Origin: Minisyncoccota bacterium
GTDB lineage: Bacteria > Patescibacteriota > Microgenomatia > UBA1400 > PJMF01
Assembly: GCA_018657765.1 (NCBI GenBank)
Contig: JABHWM010000018.1
Span: 248,001 to 312,000 of the forward strand
Direction of reading: 5' to 3'
Length of the DNA stretch: 64,000 nt
This document shows, in pieces, positions 43,103-49,806 of the stretch. The number at the start of each line of letters is the position of its first letter. The stretch's first letter is position 1. The notes under the pieces were generated by a model. That model was not told where the DNA came from. It saw only the letters and a list, made by a program, of their open reading frames with translations, and did not search any database. The translations under genes were made by a program, and so were the position numbers.

Positions 43103-43924
43103 ATGGACAAACCACATATTGATATTTTTCAAGAAATTGAAACTAGAAGAACTGAATTAAGTGTTGCTATAGAAGAAACCGTCGCTCCAATAAATAAGTT
43201 GCTTGGTAAAAAAATTGCTAAGAAAATACTAATGATGAATTTTGGAAAATCAACTTTAGAAAATTGTCAAAAAAAAGATGGAATTGGAGGATTAAATCAA
43301 AAAGAAGGAATAGTTCAACAAGCTGATGAATTTAAAGATGATAAAACTCAAAAAGTTATTTTTAAAAGAATAATAAGAAGTCGTAAAGATGATCACTCAA
43401 CTAATGTAGATATTACTAGTACTGAAGAGCAATATAAACATAAAGCTGATAATCAAATTTTTTCTGGTGATCTTGAAACCAAATTTGAACTATCAAAATC
43501 AGAGAATGGAACAACTATAAATATGATAGTTCCATTAGAATTATTCCTCGGAGAAACAGAATTAGACTCAGAATGGACAATTCCAAAACTAAGAGAACAG
43601 TATCCATCATTAGATAGAGTCCTTAAAGAAAAGAGAGAGATTGACCAAAATGGGATATTATCCTGGTGTAAAATAGAAATTGAAATAGAAGATGGAGAAG
43701 CTGTTTTAAAAAAATTAGAAACAAAACATATAAAAAAGAAACCTTTTGCAAAAATAAGAAGAGCTTTTTTAAAAGATAAATTTTCTTCTTCACACAAATT
43801 ATTTCTCAATGTTTATACAGATCATATAAACAATGAAACTCATGAAGAAGGATTAAAAGGAGTACTATTAAATCAAAAAGCACCTGAAGGATGGTCTATT
43901 TTTACCGGAGATTTAGAAGAATAA
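43103..43924 (+). CDS. Unknown soluble protein embedded in the pilin array
   Basis: From the ATG at 43103 (273 residues; AGAAAGAAA precedes it) the protein is highly charged with no signal or membrane segment. Two portions are visible: a helical N-terminus (about 1-60) and an alternating strand-like region (about 70-260) rich in Glu, Lys and Ile. I recognise no domain. It is in the same operon as the pilins (14 bases after paralogue 5) and may be a cytoplasmic factor for them, or unrelated. Confidence 0.65.
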   Translation: MDKPHIDIFQEIETRRTELSVAIEETVAPINKLLGKKIAKKILMMNFGKSTLENCQKKDGIGGLNQKEGIVQQADEFKDDKTQKVIFKRIIRSRKDDHSTNVDITSTEEQYKHKADNQIFSGDLETKFELSKSENGTTINMIVPLELFLGETELDSEWTIPKLREQYPSLDRVLKEKREIDQNGILSWCKIEIEIEDGEAVLKKLETKHIKKKPFAKIRRAFLKDKFSSSHKLFLNVYTDHINNETHEEGLKGVLLNQKAPEGWSIFTGDLEE

Positions 43925-43932
43925 AAACCTTT

Positions 43933-43962
43933 TTGACCTAAGCCATAAAAACTTGATATAAT
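43933..43962 (+). promoter_or_regulatory. Sigma-70-type promoter of the monocistronic pilin gene
   Basis: TTGACC (43933-43938) and TATAAT (43957-43962) are 18 bases apart, with TGA directly before the -10. The leader is about 40 bases and carries AAGGA before the ATG at 44008. It is one of the two best promoters in the window. Confidence 0.8.
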
Positions 43963-44007
43963 AACAATAAGGAATTTTTTAATAAGAAATTAATAATAAG
44001 GATAAAT

Positions 44008-44412
44008 ATGAATAAAATTCAAAAATTTGCACTCTCAACAGGGATCTCCTTGAGTAGTCTTGCAGCCGTGGCTCTACCAGTAGCTGCTGCTACAAAGATA
44101 ACTAATACTAATGTAGATCCTGGAAAAGGCTTTGCTACAGATTTTGGAGGCATGATTAATGGTCTTCTTAGTTTTGTAATGGTTATCGCTGCTCTATTGG
44201 TCTTCATGTACCTCATCTGGGGTGGAATTGAATGGATCACAAGTGGTGGTGATAAAGGTAAAACAGAATCTGCAAGAAACAAAATTACTTCTGCGATCAT
44301 TGGACTCGTAGTTGTTGCTGCTTCATATGCTGTCCTTACACTAGCTCTTAACTTCCTAGGCTTCACTGACCTCAATGATGTCTTCACAACCAAGACTATT
44401 GATGGAAAATAA
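44008..44412 (+). CDS. T4SS pilin-like protein with signal peptide, paralogue 6 (probable major pilin)
   Basis: The 134-residue precursor has a signal peptide (about 1-28, ending VAAA-T), then two helices around EWITSGGDKGKTESARNKITS, the best match to the family loop. It has its own consensus promoter, a Shine-Dalgarno site (AAGGA, 6 bases before the ATG) and a strong terminator. That arrangement suggests it is the most expressed pilin, which is inference. Confidence 0.82.
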   Translation: MNKIQKFALSTGISLSSLAAVALPVAAATKITNTNVDPGKGFATDFGGMINGLLSFVMVIAALLVFMYLIWGGIEWITSGGDKGKTESARNKITSAIIGLVVVAASYAVLTLALNFLGFTDLNDVFTTKTIDGK

Positions 44413-44434
44413 GCTTTTTAAATAAAGAAATTAA

Positions 44435-44463
44435 AAACCCTGCCTTAAAAAGCAGGGTTTTTT
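44435..44463 (+). terminator. Intrinsic terminator of pilin paralogue 6
   Basis: AAACCCTGC (44435-44443) pairs with GCAGGGTTT (44452-44460) and is followed by T's to 44463. It isolates the pilin from the following gene. Confidence 0.95.
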
Positions 44464-44528
44464 GTTACCAAGATTCTCATGTATAATAAATCTGCACCCT
44501 TAAAGACATCATTAATAAAGAAATAAAT

Positions 44529-44954
44529 ATGACCTTTTTCCAAAAAATCTCAAAAAAAATCACAATCCTATCTACAACTATTGGATTATTCATCTTCTCT
44601 GCTCTACCAGCTCAAGCTCAAAGCTCTGCTTGGCAAGGAGTTTGTGTTAGTGATAAAGATGCTGATGTAGCAACTCTACAGGGTTTGCAATGTTTACTAG
44701 CTAATATTTTGGGTGTTTTTCTTACTACTATAGGAATTGCAGCCTTCTTAATGTTAGTTGTTGGTGGATTTAGACTTTTAATATCTGGAGGAAATACTAC
44801 TCATGTAGACAAAGCAAAAAGCTCAATTACTTTTGCCATTGTAGGATTAGTGGTTGCACTCAGTGCTTTTGTTATCTTGAATCTTGTTGCAGAATTTACA
44901 GGAGTTCAAACTATTTTGAATTTTGTAATTCCTACTTCTGATAAGCAGTGGTAA
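44529..44954 (+). CDS. T4SS pilin-like protein with signal peptide, paralogue 7
   Basis: The 141-residue precursor has a signal peptide (about 1-31, ending PAQAQ-S) and a Cys pair (about 38 and 54). Two helices flank RLLISGGNTTHVDKAKSSITFAIVG; the acidic/Trp part of the loop is replaced, making it the most diverged signal-bearing copy. TATAAT at 44482-44487 may start its transcript. It converges with uppS (14-base gap). Confidence 0.75.
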   Translation: MTFFQKISKKITILSTTIGLFIFSALPAQAQSSAWQGVCVSDKDADVATLQGLQCLLANILGVFLTTIGIAAFLMLVVGGFRLLISGGNTTHVDKAKSSITFAIVGLVVALSAFVILNLVAEFTGVQTILNFVIPTSDKQW

Positions 44955-44968
44955 TAAATTCAAGAAAA

Positions 44969-45667
44969 CTACTTTCCAAACCGTCTCTGCCTATCATTTA
45001 GTTCCAAAATAGCTTTTTCTAGATCTTTTTTACCAAAATCAGGCATCAAAGTATCTGTAAAATATAATTCTGAGTAATTACATTGCCATAAAAGGAAACC
45101 TGATAAACGCTGATCACCTCCTGGTCTAATAATCAGATCTGGTTCTGGCATATCAGCTGTATCCAGATATTTAGAAAAATCTTCTGCAGACAATTTATCT
45201 GTAGAAAGTTCTCCTGTTTTTACTTTTTTACTTATTTTTTCTACAGCTCTCAAGATTTCATCTCTTCCACCATAATTAAGAGCAAAATTAACCGTTAATT
45301 TATTATTATTCTTTGTTTTTTCTTGCCAAAGAGTCATATTCTCCTGAATATCTTGATCAAAACGAGAAATATCCCCTATTGTTTGAATTTTTACCCCAAG
45401 TTCATTGAGTTCTTTCACCTGAACATCAAAAAGCTCTCTAAAAAGACTCATTAATGCTTTTACTTCTCTAGGATTTCTATTCCAGTTTTCTGTACTAAAA
45501 GCCCACAAAGTAAGATAAGAAATATCAAAATCTATAGCTGCTTTGACTACTCTTTCTATCCCCTCTCTAGCCATTTTTTGATGACCAATGATAACGTCTA
45601 GACCTTTTTTCTTGGCCCAACGTCTATTTCCATCCATAATAATAGCTATGTGTTTTGGTGTTTTCAT
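44969..45667 (-). CDS. uppS: Isoprenyl transferase (undecaprenyl diphosphate synthase)
   Basis: The 232-residue cis-prenyltransferase makes the polyprenyl diphosphate carrier for wall and glycan synthesis. IAIIMDGNRRWAKKKG (8-23) holds the catalytic Asp and the MDGNxRWA signature; YLTLWAFSTENWNR (51-64) and the C-terminal DLIIRPGGDQRLSGFLLWQCNYSELYF are all conserved. It would use IPP, which the isopentenyl phosphate kinase at 19058 may supply. Confidence 0.95.
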   Translation of the reverse strand: MKTPKHIAIIMDGNRRWAKKKGLDVIIGHQKMAREGIERVVKAAIDFDISYLTLWAFSTENWNRNPREVKALMSLFRELFDVQVKELNELGVKIQTIGDISRFDQDIQENMTLWQEKTKNNNKLTVNFALNYGGRDEILRAVEKISKKVKTGELSTDKLSAEDFSKYLDTADMPEPDLIIRPGGDQRLSGFLLWQCNYSELYFTDTLMPDFGKKDLEKAILELNDRQRRFGK

Positions 45668-45796
45668 ATATTAATTAGTCGCAAAAAATAGTAAAAATCC
45701 TGCAAATAAAATACAAACTAGTTTTTTAATTTTATATATCTTGAATTTATTGAAACTTTAAGCCAACTCTAAACAACACCCTCCAGAGGAAAATCA

Positions 45797-45805
45797 TGAT
45801 ACAAT
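45797..45805 (+). promoter_or_regulatory. Extended -10 box of valS, near-leaderless
   Basis: TGATACAAT ends 11 bases before the ATG at 45817, so a transcript would begin about 5 bases before the start codon. It overlaps the other possible ATG at 45796, which argues for the later start. Confidence 0.5.
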
Positions 45806-45816
45806 ACTCTTTATAT

Positions 45817-48081
45817 ATGGATAGCCGTTACGATCACCTTACAACAGAAGAATCTTTATATAAAGCTTGGGAAAAAGCTAATGCTTTCTCACCAGAAGTT
45901 TCTTCTGAAGTTGTAAATAATTCTGATACAGCTAATTCAGAAAAAAACAAAAAAACTTTTACAATCATAATGCCACCACCTAATGCTAATGATCCTCTTC
46001 ATATTGGTCATGCTATGTTTTTGACTATAGAAGATATCTTAATTCGTTTTCATAGAATGATGGGAGATAAAACTCTTTGGCTTCCAGGAACAGATCATGC
46101 TGGAATAGAAACTCAATTTGTTTTCGAGAAAAAACTAAGAAAAAAGAAACAAAGTAGATTTCAATTTGACCGAGACACTCTCTATAAAATGATCTGGGAC
46201 TATGTTCAAGAAAACTCTGATATTGCTGTAGAACAAATGAAAAAAATAGGTGCGAGTGCAGATTGGGATAGATTTACTTTTATGCTTGATAAAAAAGTAG
46301 TAGATCAAGTAATAGAGACCTTTTTCAAACTTAATACTGACAAACTTCTTTATAGAGATGAACAATTAGTCAACTACTGTACTCATTGCGGAACTAGTTT
46401 TTCAGAACTTGAAGTTGTTTATAAAGACCAAACTTCTCCACTCTATTATGTCAAATATCCTCTAGTAGAAAATCCTTCAGAATTTCTAGTGGTAGCTACA
46501 GTTAGACCAGAGCCAATCTTTGCAGACACTCACCTCGCTGTAAATCCAACAGATAAAAAAAACAAACACCTGATTGGAAAAAAAGCTATTAATCCTTTGA
46601 CCAAAGAAAAAATGGAAATTATTGGAGATGAGTTTGTAGATCCAGAATTTGGTACAGGAATTGTGAAGCTAACTCCAGCTCATGATGCAAATGATTTTAA
46701 AGTTGCCAAAGAACATAATTTACCTCTTCATCAGGCTATTAATCTCCAGGGAAAAATTACTGCAAAAGGTGGTAAATATGCTGGTATGAGAATCAAAGCA
46801 GCTAGAGAAGCTGTCGTTAAAGATCTCCAAGAAAATGGTCTTATAGAAAAAATTGATGAAAACTACAATAACAGAATAAGTACTTGTTACAGATGTAAAA
46901 GACCCATCGAACCACTACTTCTTCCACAGTTTTTTATCAAAGTAAAACCTCTTACAGAACCTGTTCTAGAATCACTAAAAAATAAAGAATTTACAGTTCA
47001 TGGAGCAGGTCATGACAAGATTCTAAAACATTGGCTAGAAAACCTTCGTGACTGGAATATTTCACGCCAAATAGTCTGGGGAATAAGAATTCCTGTTTGG
47101 TACTCTGCTTCAGAAAATCCAGAGATAATGGTAAGCTTTTTAAATAAAGAAAATGAAAAAGTACATGGAAAATTAGGAGAAATTATTAAATCTGGAGTTA
47201 AACTGGAAACCATAAAAAAAGGACTCCAAGAACTCAGAGCTCCTATGGAAGCAAAGTTTATTGTCGATACAGATTCTCCGGGAGAAGAATATCTGCAAGA
47301 AACAGATACTTTTGATACTTGGTTCAGCTCTGCTCAATGGCCTTTCACCACACTAAAAAAAGAGAAAAACAATGATTTTGAAGAATTTTATCCTACCCAA
47401 GTAATGGAAACAGGATATGACATTCTCCCCTTTTGGGTCATGAGAATGCTCATGATGGGTAAGTATGTCACAGGCCAACTTCCTTTTACTGACGTTTACC
47501 TTCACGGCCTCGTAAGAGATCAAAAAGGACAAAAAATGAGTAAGAGTAAGGGAAATGTGGTCAACCCACTAGATATAGCCGAAAAATATGGGTCTGATGC
47601 TCTTAGAATGGCTCTTGTGATTAGATCGTCAGCTGGTTTGGATAAATCAATGGGAGATCAAGATTTTAGAGCAATGAGAAACTTCTCTAATAAAATCTGG
47701 AATGCTTCTAGATTTGTTCTAGAACACCTAGATCTTTCTCAAGAAGGTGAAGAAAAAACAAATATTGAGTTCGATGAGAAATTAGAAAAAGTAGTGGCTA
47801 TTATTACTAAAAACCTCAATAAATTTCAAATAGGACTTGCCGCAGAAACTATTTACAACGAGTTTTGGCATTGGTTCTGTGATGAACAAATAGAAACAGC
47901 AAAAACCGGAAAATTGGCCGGTGAAAAGCTAGTTTATGGACTCAAGACATTTATAACTCTCCTCCACCCTTTTGTGCCTTTTGTTACAGAAGCTGTCTGG
48001 CAAGAGATGTATCAAAAAAAAGTAGTAGAAACACCACTATTGATTACTACTTCCTGGCCAAACAAAAACTTGTCACAATAA
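45817..48081 (+). CDS. valS: Valyl-tRNA synthetase
   Basis: The 754-residue enzyme charges tRNA-Val. The start MDSRYDHLTTEESLYKAWE matches the usual ValRS N-terminus (MDxxYDPxxxExxxYxxWE), so I chose 45817. HIGH is at 62-65 (DPLHIGHA), the editing domain follows, KMSKSKGN is near 575, and Cys pairs CTHC and CYRC look like zinc or structural knuckles. It ends at WPNKN, so the C-terminal coiled-coil arm of typical bacterial ValRS (about 880-950 residues) is missing. Confidence 0.93.
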   Translation: MDSRYDHLTTEESLYKAWEKANAFSPEVSSEVVNNSDTANSEKNKKTFTIIMPPPNANDPLHIGHAMFLTIEDILIRFHRMMGDKTLWLPGTDHAGIETQFVFEKKLRKKKQSRFQFDRDTLYKMIWDYVQENSDIAVEQMKKIGASADWDRFTFMLDKKVVDQVIETFFKLNTDKLLYRDEQLVNYCTHCGTSFSELEVVYKDQTSPLYYVKYPLVENPSEFLVVATVRPEPIFADTHLAVNPTDKKNKHLIGKKAINPLTKEKMEIIGDEFVDPEFGTGIVKLTPAHDANDFKVAKEHNLPLHQAINLQGKITAKGGKYAGMRIKAAREAVVKDLQENGLIEKIDENYNNRISTCYRCKRPIEPLLLPQFFIKVKPLTEPVLESLKNKEFTVHGAGHDKILKHWLENLRDWNISRQIVWGIRIPVWYSASENPEIMVSFLNKENEKVHGKLGEIIKSGVKLETIKKGLQELRAPMEAKFIVDTDSPGEEYLQETDTFDTWFSSAQWPFTTLKKEKNNDFEEFYPTQVMETGYDILPFWVMRMLMMGKYVTGQLPFTDVYLHGLVRDQKGQKMSKSKGNVVNPLDIAEKYGSDALRMALVIRSSAGLDKSMGDQDFRAMRNFSNKIWNASRFVLEHLDLSQEGEEKTNIEFDEKLEKVVAIITKNLNKFQIGLAAETIYNEFWHWFCDEQIETAKTGKLAGEKLVYGLKTFITLLHPFVPFVTEAVWQEMYQKKVVETPLLITTSWPNKNLSQ

Positions 48082-48085
48082 GCTC

Positions 48086-48526
48086 ATGAGTTATTTTATC
48101 TTGATTACTAGACTTTTAATATCACTTTTTTTTAATTTTAGTATTTTCTTTCTAGAAAAATTCTTTATTAATAAAAAGTTCTTATGGCTCAATGGTTCGC
48201 TCAGTGTTTTTGCTGCTTTGTTTTTTTTGGTTACTTTATTCTCAAAAACTTTTTCTCCACCAGAACACCCAGCTTCTTTACCTATTTCTTTTGAAAAAGC
48301 TACTTTTTTAGAAAATCAAGAAATCAAGAGATTATTTATAACTACAGAAGAAGCAACCAAAATTCTAGAAACAAATGAATCAATATTAGAGAAACAAGAG
48401 TTTTTGCCTCAAAGCTATGTCATAAATATGGCTGTTTTATCTCAAGTAACAAAACAATACAAAAAAGCGGACTATTATTTTAAAACAGCCCGCTATATTG
48501 ATCCAAATATGGATATTTTTCAGTAA
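48086..48526 (+). CDS. Unknown membrane protein with short TPR-like tail
   Basis: A 146-residue protein with two membrane helices (about 5-28 and 37-58) and a soluble C-terminus. The last 40 residues (YVINMAVLSQVTKQYKKADYYFKTARYIDPN) read like one TPR hairpin. It is 4 bases after valS, so it is co-transcribed. Function unknown. Confidence 0.6.
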   Translation: MSYFILITRLLISLFFNFSIFFLEKFFINKKFLWLNGSLSVFAALFFLVTLFSKTFSPPEHPASLPISFEKATFLENQEIKRLFITTEEATKILETNESILEKQEFLPQSYVINMAVLSQVTKQYKKADYYFKTARYIDPNMDIFQ

Positions 48527-48549
48527 TATAAAATCACTAAAAAGAAAAT

Positions 48550-49221
48550 TTATTCTTTTTTAGGTTCTTCTTCAGAAGATTCTGGTTTATCTTCTTTGGT
48601 TTCTTCATCTGTTTTTTCAGCACCTTCTTCACCTTCAACTATTTCTTCTGGTTCTTCGATAACTTCTTCTTTTTGTCCTTGAACAATAACTAGTGGTTCA
48701 TCTTCTCCACTATCTCCAAGAATTAAAGTTACTTTGGTAGGATCAAAGTCCAAATCTTTATAAGTAATTGTTTGACCGATTTCTGTTAAGCTCTCTGCAG
48801 AAAATACAAATTTTTCTGGAAGATCTGTTGGTAAAGCTTCAACCTCTACTGAGTCTTTAACAATAACAAGAGTTGCCTCTGCCACATCGAACTCACCTTC
48901 TATCTCAACTGGAATTTCTGTAGTAACTTTTTCTTTCAAACTTACTTGATGAAAAGAAGCGTGAATATATTTTCCAGAAATAGGATCTATCTGAACTTCT
49001 TCAATAAGAACAGGACGTTTCTTTGTTTCACCATCAACAGCCATATAAATAAGTCCACTCTCCCCGACTTCATTATATAGGTTTAGAAAAGCTTGAGCTT
49101 CCATCTGAATAGCCAAAGATTTTCCTTCACCAAAGATATTAGCTGGAACAACTCCAGATTTACGAAGTGCTTTGAGCTTCATATCTCCTCTAGTTTGAAC
49201 TGTAAAATTAGTTTGAGTCAT
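48550..49221 (-). CDS. rplY: Ribosomal protein bL25, CTC form
   Basis: The 223-residue protein has the 5S-rRNA-binding L25 domain (1-90: LKALRKSGVVPANIFGEGKS and PVLIEEVQIDPISGKYIHASFHQV) followed by the TL5/CTC beta domain (about 95-180, with EIPVEIEGE and EVEALPTDLPE). A 45-residue Glu/Lys-rich tail follows. The family symbol is rplY or ctc. It is monocistronic. Confidence 0.93.
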   Translation of the reverse strand: MTQTNFTVQTRGDMKLKALRKSGVVPANIFGEGKSLAIQMEAQAFLNLYNEVGESGLIYMAVDGETKKRPVLIEEVQIDPISGKYIHASFHQVSLKEKVTTEIPVEIEGEFDVAEATLVIVKDSVEVEALPTDLPEKFVFSAESLTEIGQTITYKDLDFDPTKVTLILGDSGEDEPLVIVQGQKEEVIEEPEEIVEGEEGAEKTDEETKEDKPESSEEEPKKE

Positions 49222-49296
49222 TTTATTTCTTTCTTTTATTAAAAATCAATTATTATTCTTTATATCGCTTTTTTATTTCAAAAAAACCAGGCGTAC

Positions 49297-49305
49297 ATTG
49301 TATCA
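49297..49305 (-). promoter_or_regulatory. Extended -10 box upstream of the bL25 gene
   Basis: On the minus strand the sequence reads TGATACAAT. It lies 75 bases upstream of the ATG at 49221, so the leader would be about 68 bases. That is long enough for regulation, as is usual for ribosomal protein genes. Confidence 0.5.
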
Positions 49306-49806
49306 TACCTTTACTGGAGTTATAACCAAAAATAATCTTTAAGAAAATATAAATGCTAACTATGTATAAATATATCAATCTATAAAACAAAACATTTGGC
49401 GAAAATATTTATTGTTTTAATTGATACATCGCTCTAAATACTATAGAGAAATTAAACTCACGTGAAATTAAATTTAGCAAATAGAGACAAAAAGAAAGAT
49501 TTTTTACTCAAGTAAAGACTATTTTTAATACTGATTTTAATAGTCCGCGTCAGGTTAATGTCAGATTAGTATGATATAAGCAAATGGATTTAGAATTCAA
49601 ATTCTAAAAACCTGAAATAAAACTGAAATATATTTAACAAAATTAGTTTTAGTTAGTAGAGATATCTCCATGAATAGACTAGATAAAACTCCACTAAAAA
49701 AACTTTAAAAACACCTAGAACTAGGTTTAATTATGTGATTAGATCTATAAAATATTTAAAATAAAAATAACTTAAATTCAGAAGATTAAAAAAAGGAATA
49801 TAAAGA
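49306..49806. other. Gene-poor 500-base stretch
   Basis: No frame longer than about 40 codons with a plausible start was found. The only structure seen is ACCTAG-AA-CTAGGT (49713-49726), a short hairpin without a T tract. A 12-codon ATG frame (49670-49708) is too short to support. The composition is AT-rich, unlike a structural RNA gene. Confidence 0.5.

Noticed and set aside
49670..49708. 12-codon ATG frame in the gene-poor region
   Set aside because: Too short, no ribosome site, no conserved feature.
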